Positions 14,191 to 27,200 of a DNA stretch of 64,000 bases are shown here, one piece after another (positions within the stretch are counted from its first letter, which is position 1; every line of letters starts with the position of its first letter). The position numbers and the translations under genes were made by a program. This DNA is from Daphnia carinata (Eukaryota > Arthropoda > Branchiopoda > Diplostraca > Daphniidae): positions 7,624,971 to 7,688,970 of the forward strand of contig NC_081333.1 in the NCBI RefSeq assembly GCF_022539665.2, given 5' to 3'. The notes under the pieces are model-generated. The model was not told the origin of the DNA. It made no database searches and worked only from the letters and a program-made list of their open reading frames with translations.

Positions 14191-15638
14191 TTAAAGTTCG
14201 TCTTGAAAACGATGGATGTTGTTGAGATGGTCTCCGTAGTCTGTCGCTTCGGATCCTACGAAAACGTCATGGTGTTCGAGAATCTCTTCGAAGGATAGCA
14301 AACCGTCATGGTCATCATCGGCTGACGCGAAAAGGTGTTCCACCTCTTCTCCAGCAATCTCCCTAGAAATAGATTTCTCAAAATTAGCAAGTATCCTAAA
14401 TTAATGAAAGGCCGAGACTGAAGAATTAGGGCTTACTCTGTGCTAGGTAAGACCCAGCTGATGATTTCCCTGGCACTCATTCGCCCATCCGCGTCCGAGT
14501 CCAGCTCGTGGTCAAACTTCTCCTTTTCGGCTATTAACCAAGCCTTGTCTTTTGATTGCCCTGGGACAATTTTTAAAGGAGAACGGTGTGTCATTCAAGA
14601 GAAAATGTAAAGGTTTGTAGAAATGAACAACTAACGAAAACCATCTAATTACGAATAACAAGTGAAGGAAAGACGTCGTAAGATAAAAAGCCGGGACAAG
14701 ATGTAAGCCGCATTTTCAGTCTTGGCCTTTCAGTTTGCATTATCGCAAGATAGAGCAGCACTTACTCGTTACTTGGGGCTACCCATCGTTTAAACTCGAT
14801 TGAGTCTAAACGTCCATCCCCATTAGTGTCGAAATCAGTGTCAAACATTTCTTTTTGCTTCGCTACTTCAACATCTGAATCTAAGATTTACTTTCAATGT
14901 GAATAAATAGGCAACATGCAGACAGTATTTGCTTATACGAGTACCTCGATCGCCAATGTACTCTTGAAAATCTATAAATCCATCCTTGTTGATATCTTTC
15001 TCTTCAAGAGTTTGTCTCAAAATAACCTCAAGCATGTGAGGTGCTTCTTCTGGATGAGTAAATGACAAAAATTCTTGAGAATCTAGCTTTCCATCTTTGT
15101 TTACATCTGCTGTTTCAAAGAGTTCCTTATCATTCTTCATTAAGGCCTTTTCTTCAGCATGCTCTTTCCCAGAGAAAATGCTTCCTTCTTCAATTTCATC
15201 ATCCACACCATAAGTTTCAGCTTTATACTCATTCCAAGTTACTTGATTGTCCTTGTTTAAGTCAACTTCAGCCAACTTTTCCCGAGACTCTTCTTCTGAA
15301 AGTGATTTGAAAGACCTGAGAATCCATTGCTTCAGCTCTGTGGTGGTGATATCTTTATTGCTATCCACATCCATTTTTGTAAGCAAAACACCTAATCTTT
15401 TCTTTGCTTCTTCTGGAGGTAAGTGGTCAAATTCTTCTGCTTCTTGTGTACTACCCAAGATAGCCTCATGATCAAATTCAACATTATGGTCTTCCCCTCC
15501 ATAGTGAGAATGATCCCTCGGACTATATGCTCCATCTACTTCTCGTTCTGTTCCATGTTTGTGGCTGTGAGGGCTTGCATTTGACTGTGCACAAAGGCTA
15601 AAAGTAAAAATTACAACTGAAAATAGAGACACATACAT
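14191..15638 (-). CDS. Calumenin/reticulocalbin (CREC) EF-hand protein
   Basis: A calcium-binding protein of the secretory pathway. Translation from the ATG at 15638 gives a signal peptide (MYVSLFSVVIFTFSLC), a His/Asp-rich segment and then EF-hands. Exon 15638-14945 carries four: loops in MDVDSNKD, DLNKDNQVTWNE, DVNKDGKLDSQE and DINKDGFIDFQE. The next position is filled by one of two exons: 14880-14766 or 14560-14437. The terminal exon 14362-14191 carries a last hand (DDDHDGLLSFEE), the FVGSEATDYG segment typical of calumenin, and ends in QDEL, a variant ER-retention signal. With the first alternative the protein is 326 aa, with the second 329 aa. Both alternatives start in phase 1 and end in phase 2, so using both would shift the frame. 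Calumenin is about 315 aa and reticulocalbins about 320-330. Confidence 0.93.
14437..14560 (-). other. Mutually exclusive EF-hand exon B
   Basis: The exon encodes an EF-hand with loop DADADGRMSARE, then IISWVLPSTE. It has a TCCCAG acceptor and a GTAAGC donor. Length 124 nt, with the same entry and exit phases as exon A. Both exons end in a W-V-x-P-S-x-E sequence, which shows they are duplicates of one ancestral exon. Confidence 0.75.
14766..14880 (-). other. Mutually exclusive EF-hand exon A
   Basis: The exon encodes an EF-hand with loop DTNGDGRLDSIE, then FKRWVAPSNE. It has a TCTTAG acceptor and a GTAAGT donor. Length 115 nt, phase 1 in and phase 2 out. Confidence 0.75.
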
Positions 15639-17164
15639 TTTGCAATACGTTAAGATCAATGCTCTTAATTCACAAGGTTGATTTTCGAAGCACAAGTTAT
15701 ATATCTGTGTTTTCAGAAAAAATAACACAGGGGTTTGGCAGCCAAATGCCGCTTGCCTTCACGATGCGTGATGGAAAAAACAGACTCTTGTGGTAGAGGG
15801 ACAAACATGTATTGTATCTATACTCCAGATGAAGCCGAATAAATAAAAAAAAACTAATTAAACAAATTAACTTAATATTTCATATTTCACTTCATGATTA
15901 AAAATATTGTAAAATTAATAGTGTGGTATTAAAACTGAAAAACACATTTATTGAAATTTTGTTAAATAAAATTTTTTGAAAAAATGGCGTACATCGGTAC
16001 ATTAAATCATTATGTAATGGCTTACACGTTTTGCTTTCTAGCGTCTTCAGTTTTTAGTCATTTCGTTTTATTTTATTTGCAAAGTATTTTTTTTTGTGGA
16101 ATCCGTAGTTTCTAGTATTCTAGCAATGTAGAATGGCGCCTGATGGTGGTAGGCTACCATGTTAAATAACCACTATGCTTAAACATAAAACTTTGATAAT
16201 GCTAAGACGGCAAATTCATTTAACATTTATACCCTATTACAGTCTATAATCTATGGTAAAATTAATATTGGGTTTGTTTCTGTAAATTTCGTCAACAGCT
16301 TGCTTGAAATATATTTCTGTTGGGTTTTTAGATCCCCAAAACGATGGCTTTTTGGATAGCTTTTGGAGTGTTATTGTGTATTGGACTACTAACAGTTGGT
16401 ACCATTAGAACTAGTGGAAATAATGTTTCCCAAACAGTTTTTCTGTAGCTCTGTGAGCAGCTATTAGTGTAAAAAAATTATGAACAGATGGGGAAGCATT
16501 TATTTAATCTCAACTAGAGTTGTTGGGCTCCGATGTGGCAACGCTTCATCCCACGATATTTTGTCTTAACAGATAGAAATTTGTGTTGAAAATTTCTGCG
16601 TAGCGTATTCTGCGCACTTCAAACGTGTATATATGATATCCTCTCAAGTGTTTTTCAAAAAACTGTTCTTCTCGGTAAATATATTTCCTTGTTGTAATGT
16701 CTTGATTTACGTAAATGTGATATTTTTCATTTTTTACGTCAGTGATTCCCTGATGCAAATCGAAAATTTTGACTGCTTAAAAACTTGCCTAGTATGTTAC
16801 ATAATTAGTTGACTAGATAAGCAATGTCAGTATGTAACTCAACAAGCAAGAAATTTGCTGACTTGTTCAAATTTATTACATACAGTATCAAATTAGGCAA
16901 ATGGATTATTTGATTTTGCTTTTCCAAATTCAAAATTGAATTAATAAACATTACAAACAATATTTACATAATGTTGACATTGGTTGCCGTATATTAGGAT
17001 TGTTGGGAAGCAGTTAAATGCTACACATCATGTGATTGTCTAAGGAAACTTAAGTTTAAGCCTGCTTTTAAAGTTCTGTTGGTTTTATTGTGTTAAAAGT
17101 TCTTACTGAAACACAGTTTTCAATAAATTTATAGGGTAGTCCTCTTAAAACTACGTGCAGCAAA
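15639..17164. other. Intergenic stretch upstream of MsrA
   Basis: AT-rich with no secure gene. At 16344-16448 a plus-strand frame starts with a hydrophobic leader (MAFWIAFGVLLCIGLLTVG). It could be an upstream signal-anchor exon of MsrA: the frame before the MsrA ATG stays open back to an AG at 17131-17132. However, the phase-0 donor needed (ACA/GTTGGT) is weak, so I do not include it in the gene. Confidence 0.35.
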
Positions 17165-18148
17165 ATGCCCACATCACAGATGGTTGGTGGAAACAATGAA
17201 ATTTCAACTGAGACAGCTTCATTTGGAATGTCCTGATTTTGGTTTCCTGAGGCACAGTTTGGTAAATTTACTTGTCATGAATGTCTGGATACATGTAACT
17301 GATTTAATCTGTATGTGTTGTTATAGGTTGTGCCTCAGGTGTGATCCGTACTCGCGTAGGATTCAGTGGGGGCACCAAGCCAAACCCAACATATAGGAGT
17401 CTGTATGTAAAAAAAAAAAAAAAACTAATTCTTATTTGGCAAGATTATTAACTGTCTGACAATGTTTATAGTGGAGACCATACAGAAACAACTGAAGTTG
17501 TATATGATCCAACCAAAACTAACTACTCCAACCTCCTTACTATGTTCTGGAAAAACCATGATGCCACCCAGAAGTGTACAAGACAGGTTGGCCTAAATCT
17601 AGTAAATTGAAATTTTGGATTAGTTTAATAGTTAGAAATCCCTTAGTACATGTCTGCTGTTTTTTACCATAATGAAGAGCAAAAACGTTTAGCGATGGAA
17701 TCATTGGAAAAGGCGCAAAAGAGCATAACAAAGCCAATTCAAACACAGATTTTGGAGGCCTCTACTTTCTATGAAGCCGAAGAGTAATGCTCTGTCCACA
17801 GTTTAAAAGATTGATAGTTTTAGTTTCCTTTGTCTTATAAAATTTCCAGCTATCACCAAAAATATTTGTTGCAACAGCACCCGTGGCTTATGAACGCTTT
17901 AGATATTGAGCCAGGTCCTGAACTTAACCAGTCATACGTTGCAACTCGTTTGAATGGCTACATTGGCGGTTACGGAACTCTGGTATGTCCCGTCTGTATT
18001 TTGCATTGCGGTATCCCCTATATGTATGTCAATGCATTTTACTTTACAGGCAAACTTTGAAGCCGAATTGCCGAATTTGCATCTTAGTGATAAAATCGCG
18101 GACTACGTAAGGCGCGCAATGCAAAACGGAAATCGTGTTAATTGCTAG
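17165..18148 (+). CDS. MsrA: Peptide methionine-S-sulfoxide reductase, probable selenoprotein
   Basis: MsrA reduces methionine-S-sulfoxide in proteins. Six exons: 17165-17261, 17327-17402, 17472-17586, 17647-17783, 17850-17982 and 18050-18148; all junctions GT-AG and in phase, 218 aa. Codon 24 (17234-17236) is TGA. It sits exactly where the catalytic Cys of the family's GMGCFW motif belongs: here GMS-TGA-FW. The frame continues with FPEAQFGCASGVIRTRVGFS, SLGDHTETTEVVYDP, FWKNHDAT, FYEAEDYHQKYL and RLNGYIGGYGT, all typical of MsrA. A SECIS-like hairpin lies 56-136 nt after the stop. Together these indicate that TGA is read as selenocysteine. The alternative is a nonsense mutation in a dying gene, but the other five exons are intact. 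The start is uncertain; the frame is open upstream of the ATG used. Confidence 0.9.
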
Positions 18149-18203
18149 TATGCATTGTTTATATATAGTTACATCATATATATTTTTTGCTCGAAATTCG
18201 CTG

Positions 18204-18284
18204 GCGAAGTGCGTATGATTCGAGCAGAATTACCTTGTTCTCAAGTTTCTGCTCGTTGATGGTTTTCGCATTTTTGATTTCAGC
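18204..18284 (+). promoter_or_regulatory. Candidate SECIS element in the MsrA 3'UTR
   Basis: The quartet strands are ATGA at 18215-18218 and TGAT at 18257-18260. Between them a perfect 7-bp helix (CGAGCAG 18221-18227 with CTGCTCG 18249-18255) leads to an unpaired AA at 18228-18229 and a small CTTG/CAAG stem on top. Below the quartet AAGTGCG pairs with CGCATTT. ATGA-to-AA spacing is 9 nt and AA-to-TGAT is 27 nt, within the range of eukaryotic type-2 SECIS elements. This was folded by eye only. Confidence 0.75.
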
Positions 18285-18670
18285 CAAAATTTCAACACAA
18301 AGAATACATATTGACTGGGCCATATTAAATATTCTGTTCCCTTCTATTTAGGTACCTGAAAGTTGTATTTTAAATAATTTTGGTGGATTTAGGTTGTCTC
18401 TAATATTTAATTAAAACTCCTTACGATAGCATCTTTCCGTATCCAGAATAACTAGGAATTTCAGCATATTATCGTGTTGAACGTTGCGGAGTTCGTAATT
18501 CGTGTAAGTAATGAAATACGACATTTGATTGTTTTATTTTATTTATTTATTTTTTTACACACTTCGATTTCTGTGAGTTGAATAGGATGAATTAGTATTC
18601 AAAACCATTGATATTATCTCTGCCTTTACAAAAGACCTCTTCATGATTGTATTTCATTGGTGAGGTTTCC
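18285..18670. other. Gap between MsrA and the small membrane genes
   Basis: AT-rich sequence. A TTTATTTATTTATTT tract near 18536-18554 includes the complement of AATAAA, a possible minus-strand poly(A) signal. No gene seen. Confidence 0.4.
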
Positions 18671-18925
18671 TTATAGAGCGTTATTGGTGATTTGGTCCGT
18701 TTCCCTCTTATGCAAATTCTCGGCAATGTTGCATGCGACAAACAAGAGCAAGATCATGATTATATTAATTAGGACTCCAGTAATGAAGAAGGAAATACCA
18801 CCAGAAAGCCAACTCCAACTTTCTTCTATTTCTTCCTCGGATGTGCGCGGTATTCCTACAGCTAAGGTAACATTTAATAGAAACCAAACCAGACAAAAAA
18901 TTAAATCCATCATCTTGATAGTCAT
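18671..18925 (-). CDS. Small type I membrane protein, unknown
   Basis: An intact 84-aa frame from the ATG at 18925. It has a signal-peptide-like start (MMDLIFCLVWFLLNVTLAVG), a short acidic outer segment (SEEEIEESW), a transmembrane segment at about residues 43-68 (GGISFFITGVLINIIMILLL) and a short charged tail. Layout and size match the next gene on the same strand at 19485-19760, so the two may be tandem paralogues, although sequence identity is low. No family recognised. Confidence 0.5.
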   Translation of the reverse strand: MTIKMMDLIFCLVWFLLNVTLAVGIPRTSEEEIEESWSWLSGGISFFITGVLINIIMILLLFVACNIAENLHKRETDQITNNAL

Positions 18926-19484
18926 CTAACTTTTGTGTGCGGGACAGTTTGCATCAACTACGGAAGTAAGTCTACTAGGCGAAGGAACCATAGTTCGGCA
19001 AATGCATGTGTGGAGAATATCTCCTTACTGCGTGGAGAAAGAATATTGCTTCTGTAAAGGTCATTAATTCTCTAAACATGACGACATTTGTCGCACATTG
19101 TTCGATACAATTTTAGATTTATTTATTTACTTTATGTTATTATACTATTTACTTATGTTTTTCGAATCATTCATAGAAAGTTCAGTTACAGTTACGACTT
19201 GCGTTTCAAAGGAAGTGGCCATTTTTTTTTTTACCGAAAAATGATTCCCTCAAAAGTGAACCATGGTACAGGTACTTGAAACTACGTGAACTGTCTCCGG
19301 ATCTTCCGCACAAGCTCGGTATGTTTTCCTCTTTTTTTAAAATAAGTAACAGGACATTGTGGTTTATCTAAACGCGGCGTAAAGTTATAAAAAATCGATG
19401 CGTGTTTAATAGAACAACGTTTATTGCTAAAGTTGGAAGTAAGAATGGGAATTAGCAAGTCTTATGGAACAAGGTTTCTACCCT
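18926..19484. other. Gap between two small membrane genes
   Basis: AT-rich; no coding or RNA feature seen. Confidence 0.4.
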
Positions 19485-19760
19485 TCAGTAGTTGAAATCT
19501 ACGACAACAGCATCAGGATTGTGGAGATTACTGCGTTTACTTGCGTAGAGGCAGCAACTGAGCATCAAAATTATAAATAACAGTACAGAAATAGTGAAAA
19601 AAGCGACAGGACCCCGATAATTTTCTCGTAGAACGTCCTCGAAATCGCCGGTGTCATTTTCGGCGGCATCGACAGGAGGAATCATATGTGTGTGAAGTAA
19701 TATGCAAAACGCATAGAGCATCATCCGGACAACTTTAGTGGCGCTATTTTCCCCTTCCAT
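19485..19760 (-). CDS. Small type I membrane protein, unknown
   Basis: An intact 91-aa frame from the ATG at 19760. A hydrophobic N-terminal stretch (MMLYAFCILLHTH) ends near an Ala-Ala-Glu that could be a signal cleavage site. A short acidic segment (ENDTGDFEDVLREN) with a possible N-glycosylation site (NDT) follows, then a membrane span (GPVAFFTISVLLFIILMLSC) and a basic tail (YASKRSNLH) ending in acidic and aromatic residues. Unknown family; same layout as the gene at 18671-18925. Confidence 0.5.
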   Translation of the reverse strand: MEGENSATKVVRMMLYAFCILLHTHMIPPVDAAENDTGDFEDVLRENYRGPVAFFTISVLLFIILMLSCCLYASKRSNLHNPDAVVVDFNY

Positions 19761-20105
19761 TTTTCTTTTGAATGCAATTAGTTCGCGTACCGCTTTGCCA
19801 GCTTGTTATAAATGCTATTGAACGCTAGCCAGTGAAAATGTTTTATGGTAAATCAGCTAAATCGAAGAGTAGCTAAACAACTAACGCGACAAGAAAAAAA
19901 GGGTTTGAATAATCTGCTTTACTGACTGGTTTTTAAAATACCAAATTATACTAGGGCATAATTTTTCGATTTTATTTCAAACTATTCCTAGGAGCTAAAC
20001 GATAATGGCACGATAGAAATTATGTTTTAGCCTACAAACATAACAATCGGTATTCAAAATAGCATAACCAAATGTATTTTAAAGTCATTTAGCTTGAAAA
20101 ATGCG
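19761..20105. other. Gap upstream of small membrane gene and downstream of DPM1
   Basis: Holds the DPM1 3'UTR on the minus strand and the promoter side of the small gene at 19485-19760. Nothing else seen. Confidence 0.4.
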
Positions 20106-21282
<1,177 letters not shown>

Positions 21283-24200
21283 ATGTCAGAGAGCGAAGAA
21301 TTACTGTTCTTCGACACATTTGCTCATGGTACAACAGAGGTAGGGTTCGTCGGATAATGTTTACCCTAAATCAAATTGACTACAACTCAAACTTGGGGAC
21401 GTTTTGCAGGAATTGAATTTGGATTTGGTTCAGTTTCCTAAGCCTGTGTACATAAACCAAGTGCGAGTTATACCTTTAGGCGCCAAAGTGCAAGCCGATT
21501 TTCCTGGAGGAGTGCGTCTAGGGTAAATAGAGAAGACAGATGTTACTTGCGAGAACAATCCTTACAAATTAACATGCTTTAATAGAGCTACGAATCCATC
21601 TCAATTCAAGCTTGAACTATTTGTGAACGACTTGAGCAAACCTGGGGCATCTGCATTTGAAACACTTGGGGTCCTGGATTACAACCAGAATTCTAATATT
21701 CATTATGATTCTGACAAAAAAGTAAATAACTATTCTTAGTAATCAACAAGGTTGCTAATCATATTTAAAATATCCAGGTACCAACCGATGGCTTAGTTTT
21801 GAGAGGCTGGTACACCACAGTAACACTGGCTGTTTATGGGGTCATCACACGAGCCCCCATCATCAGCATACCACCACCACCCCCAGCAGCTCCCTTAAAG
21901 CCTGCAAGCCCAGTTCCAGTTGAATCAATCCAGCTACCAGTTCCAGAGTTAGCATCAGTGTTAACCAGTCAAATAACAGATGAAAAGTTACGGACTTCTA
22001 CACCTCCATTTGAAGAAAAACCTGACCTTGTCAAGTGTGAAAATGCTTTCGTGTCAACAGCAACAGTGGTTGAAGTTGAAGTAAAGCGCGAAGATGAGCC
22101 AGAGAAGGAAGCCAAAGTGAAGGTGGAGGAAAAAGTAGTTGAGAAGGTGCGAGACAAAAGCAGGCGCAGTGATGAGTTCACAAGGACGCGAGATTCAAGT
22201 GAATTCCGTGATCGAGATTGGGAATCTGACCGAACTAGCAAAGCCGATTCAGAACGAAGCAATCGAAGTGATCATCGAAGTCGACATGACGTTGATAGAT
22301 CCAAAAATGATTCGGATCGAATACGGTCTGATCCCGATAGGCACAGGGGTGAATCCGACCGTAGTAGAACAGACTCCGACCGTGAGAAGACCAAAACGGA
22401 GCTGGATAGAAAACGAGGTGAATCCGATCGAACTAAGAGTGATCGGAGCGATTCAGATCGAGCTAGAAGTGATCTTGAACGAACTAGAAGTGATCCTGAA
22501 AGAACAAAGAGTGAATCGGATAGAATGAAAGGTGACGTTAGTAGAAACAGAATCGATTCAGAAAGGACAAGAGTTGATAAAAACGACGCTGACCGACCCA
22601 GAAGTGATTCCGACCGAGTTAAATGTGATCCAGATCGACTAAAAGATTCTGAGCGTGCCAGAACTGACGAACGAGCTAGAAACGACAGAGACCGTGAAAG
22701 ACGTGGTGATCGAAGTGATCGTAAAGAACGATCGAAGGAACGCGAAAGAAGCAGTGGCGGGAGCGAACGTGATCGATCGCGTGAAAGGTCCCGTGATCGT
22801 CATCGTGAAAAAGACAGAGCAAAAGAACGAGGGTCACGGGAAAGCTCTAGACGGCCTCGTACGCCTGCAGAAGACAAGAAACCAGTTGAAATCGTTGTTG
22901 TCCCACCAGCACCGGTATCCGTACCGGTTGAAGCACCGCCACCACCTCCTCCTCCGCCACCACCTCCTCCTCCTCTTCTTACTCCCGTTAAACGAGAAGA
23001 AACCCCGATTGAATGCTTCTCACCTGGTGTAGAAATGGAAGCCATATCGGACGATGAAATGCCGGAAGTAGATAACTTAATCCGCGTTGACGGAATCGTT
23101 GAAGAGGAAATTAACGAAACTGAAGCACCTGAATCCGCATCGCAAAACATAGAGCCATCCGTAGGGAATGATGTTGTCAATTCGACTGATTTGGCTGCGG
23201 AAGCGCCTTCGGAAAGTGTTAACGAACACGAAGAGGTAGAAGAACTAGAAGAAATTCTTAGCGACGAAGACCTCATGTTTGAAGACTATAACACTGACAT
23301 AGCAGATTTGGATATAAATGAATTTGGCGATCTTTTCGAAATAGGAAAACCATTTAATCCATACAACATCGAGCTGCAACCACTGCAAATTTTATCAGAT
23401 CCTTCGAAAACCATATTACAGCGAATAAGCAAAGGTCTCTCAGAGTCTCGGATACCTTGCAGTGAACTGGAGGACGCAGCATTGAGACTTCAGACAATAT
23501 TAGAGCTTACTTCACGCGGAGAAAAGTGGATCGAAAGCATGAATCACTTGACGTCTATTTTACCCAATGCTCTTGCATTCTTACATTCACAAGCGGATGC
23601 GTTTAAATCGGTGCAGGATAAAGTAGTCGAGTGGCTACTTCACGGTCTTGATTTCGATAGTGCTCGTGAGCAACCCGGGCCATCGACACACACAGTCCGT
23701 CACATCAAGTGCGGACTGAAGCTGTCCCAGGTAGTGGCGCAGTGCTCGCTATCGCTTGTAGAACGTTCGGTAGAGCGCGGCGTCCTCGCGAAAATTGCAA
23801 GCCTTTATCGTGCACCCCATATGGCCCAGTCGCTAAAGCTAATGTGCCTACGGAGTCTTGACGCCCTACTTTTCTGGCCGTATGTTATGGAGCATTGGAA
23901 AACAAAACCTGTACTGGAATGCGAGAACGGATACCAGTATTTGATCCAGCTTGTAGAAGAGACCCAGCCCTCGCGAGCGCAAGTGACGGTGTCTGCCCTC
24001 ATTCGAAAGATTCATACCTACGAAGCCTTGCAGCGAATTCATAACGTTGGGCAAATTTTGGCTCGCTTACCTCCAAGCGGCTTTAGACGAAAGGACATCC
24101 GTCGACCGTCAGGCATGAGTATGGAAAGCCAGGATTCAAACTCTCAAGACAGTTTTTCTACAACAACGTCGTGTCCACCTCTTGTTGCGGAGAACCCTCT

Positions 24201-27200
24201 TGAGCCCCACTTAACACAATTACTCTCTAGTTTGGATCAAGTCCGTAAAGTCTATCTTAACCCGTTGTTAACTGTCGGTCATCTGGTTCGTTTTCTGCCC
24301 GTCTATCGACAATACGAGATCTCCAATCCGGGCTCCGATCCACTCCAGGGTATCTACAGTTTCATGCGCCACCACCGATTTTTGAGCGTTTTATTACTTC
24401 TGTCAACTCATCCGTTGTCAGGAAGTGATCACGTCGTCGTGGACATAGTGTTAAACTTTTTGGAGGATTTCGGAAAAACGCACCATGGACTTTGTTTCCT
24501 TTCTAGTGAACCAGACGTAACAACCTTGATCCTTCGGGCACTAATGCACACATCTGTTAGTCACGGACATGCATCAATTGGATTGGCGAGTGAACCATCC
24601 GAAGGCCGTCACGACGAGTACGCTAACGTGGAGGAACTGAACGTCACTAGTCATCATGCATCGATGACTCCGCACCGACTTGGCGTCCAGCTAGCCCATT
24701 CGCTTCACATTGTTCAGTGTCTCGATGTCTTAAAACATCTCGTGATTAATAACAACAAAGACAGCCCGGCCGCCGTTGAATGCATCCAGTCGCTCTACAG
24801 TCTCGTTTTCAGCGTTTCAGGCCGTTTGGCTCTAATCCATGTACTTGCAATGGATAGTAACATCGATGTTTTACTTAACATTCTCACAAATGAAGAGGAC
24901 GCGGATGCTGAGAAAGTGAAGGAATCGGCTGTCCGTGGATATGCGGCTGAGTTAATTGCGCTTGTCGTAAGATCAACAGAGAATGCTATGTTTTATGCCA
25001 AATACGCTGCGGCGCTCAACGGACTGGTGGCATCCAATCAAGATGATAGCAACAAGTTAGTCCATCTGACTCGCTGGGTTGAAATCTTAAATCGACCGCA
25101 AGTTTTCACACTTGATAGTGGTTTGCCAATTCTTTGCGAAACAGTCAAGCAGTATGCCGACGACGTGTCGAGCTTTCCACCCGAACTTATTGTTGCCCTT
25201 CGTCTGCTTTGTCCACTTGCCATACCCAACCAACAGGTATTATATATTTCAAATATTTTTATATTAATCATGTACATTAATCAACGATTATGTGTAGGGA
25301 GAAAGCGGCACGGAAGAATACGTCGAACTCAAGTATGCATACGCCGTGGTACAGCTCTTCAGTCACGATATGCTGAGCGTGTTAGTTAGCATGCTGCTTA
25401 AGCTCTGTCAGGCTTATGAGCAGCCGGCTGTTCATGGGGCCGTACTGGCTGGACCCCAAGGCTCTCTTCTGCTGTCGATAGTTCATCCGTCATTGAAGCT
25501 GATTCGTCGCATTCTCTGTCAACTTATCCGCTGCCGTGATGCAGAGTTCCGTGATCTGACAGCAGTTTCGGTCTTATTACAGACGTACGCCATGGTCAGT
25601 GCTGTACCGGCTTCATCCTTGCTCCATTACAAAGTTGCAGAGTGCTGTTCAGACATTATCGGCACTCTGTTGGCGTATACTCAGCCTTTGTTGCAAACTG
25701 GAGATGGCAACAGCGTGAAAAATAATAGTACTAATAGTGTCATGAAAACATCTACCACCCCAGAAGATGCCATAGCGCGAAGTTTGTGGACGCAGATGGT
25801 TCAGGAGATCTTAAAGTACATTCATTCTTGTTCGGGACCGGCGGCATTTATCACTGGATTGCAAGTGCTCAACGAAATCCTGCCACTGCCGTTGCCTCTG
25901 TTCAAGGGAGTCGGAGGTGAAACACAGTTGTCGGAAGAAGATGTACAAGAGATACTTAACGCCCGAAAACTTTGGAGTGTTCATCTTCACACTCTCGGGC
26001 CACAAGTACAGCAAGTTGTCCGACTATTGTGTTGCTCCGGGCCGCAACTTTTGCAGTTGTTGCGCAAAGTGTGTATCCAGATTGCCGATCTCTCAGCCAG
26101 CACTTCGCTTGTTATAGCTAGAGCCGCGTTGGATGCAGTCCTCTCTAGTTGTCTCGTCCAGGATCCTAGCCCGCCGGCCAACATCAAAAGCGAAGACAAT
26201 GAAAAAGATATCACCGTGGCCTCTCTTCCAGCTGCGCTGATTTGCACAGCTCACTCGGCCCGAGTGTTAAATTTCCTAGCGGCCATTATCACGCATCCGC
26301 CAATCAAAGCCGCCGTGCTTCAGCTTTGTCGTGGACTACAGAAATCTGACGAGAAATATGGCGACTTTCTCCAATGCTTGTGCTTGATCCTAAACTCGGT
26401 TTCAACGACGCCGGCCCACATCCAGTCGCAAGAATGCGTCGTCTCCATCTTCCAGGCGTTGCTCGACGCTGATATTTGCCTTCTATCACCAGACAAGGTT
26501 GATTACGAGTCATATCTATCAGCTGCCCTTCCGTCCCGCGAGCCCATATTAACTATCGTTTCTGGATTATGGGATCATCTCGCAAACACCGAACACAATT
26601 ACTCGTCACTCTTGCCCACACTTCGGACCCTGACGTTGCTGACGGAACACAATTACACCTTCCAGCACCTGCATAAAGTCTTAGAGCGGAAACGGCACGC
26701 CCTTTGGGCCTTCTTCGCCAAAATGGCCGGCGGTTTCAACAAGGATAGTTCTGATTGTCTGTCGACGTTATCAACTGCTCTGGAACTTCTCAGAACGCTT
26801 GTTAAGACGCCAGTGGCAGCAGGTCTCGTTCGGCGTAATGTAACCGTGCCAGTTGGTACGCTTTCGGAAGCTCTCCAGTGGCAAAGTGATCCTGTACCGG
26901 TGGATGAAAATGTTGTTCAAGAACCTAAAAAGCATCCACTACTCGCTCTTGAAGATTTTTTGCGAGAGCATTGCACAGAGGAAGAATCCATGGAAAGCTT
27001 GCGGGAAAGCCTTTCAGCTTTAGTGAGCATCCTTCAGTCTTCGGAATCAGATTCAACCGTCCCAAAAGATACCCCAGCGGAGATTATTATCCCGCTTCCA
27101 GAGACGCTAAATCTACAATTTGCGCACCGTCCATTGCTAAGTGATTCACCAACAGATGAGGATCGTCTTTCTTCCTCGTACTGGTTATCAAATCATCAGC

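Noticed and set aside
14437-14880. Both EF-hand exons used together in one CREC protein
   Set aside because: The phases do not match: exon A leaves in phase 2 and exon B enters in phase 1, so joining them shifts the frame and loses the C-terminal EF-hand and QDEL.
17234-17236. TGA in MsrA as a simple nonsense mutation
   Set aside because: It falls exactly on the catalytic Cys codon, all other exons are intact, and a SECIS-like fold follows; a random stop at this one codon is unlikely. Not fully excluded.
22800-23276. 158-aa minus-strand frame with a poly-Gly run
   Set aside because: Shadow of the poly-Pro and Arg/Ser tracts of virilizer on the other strand.
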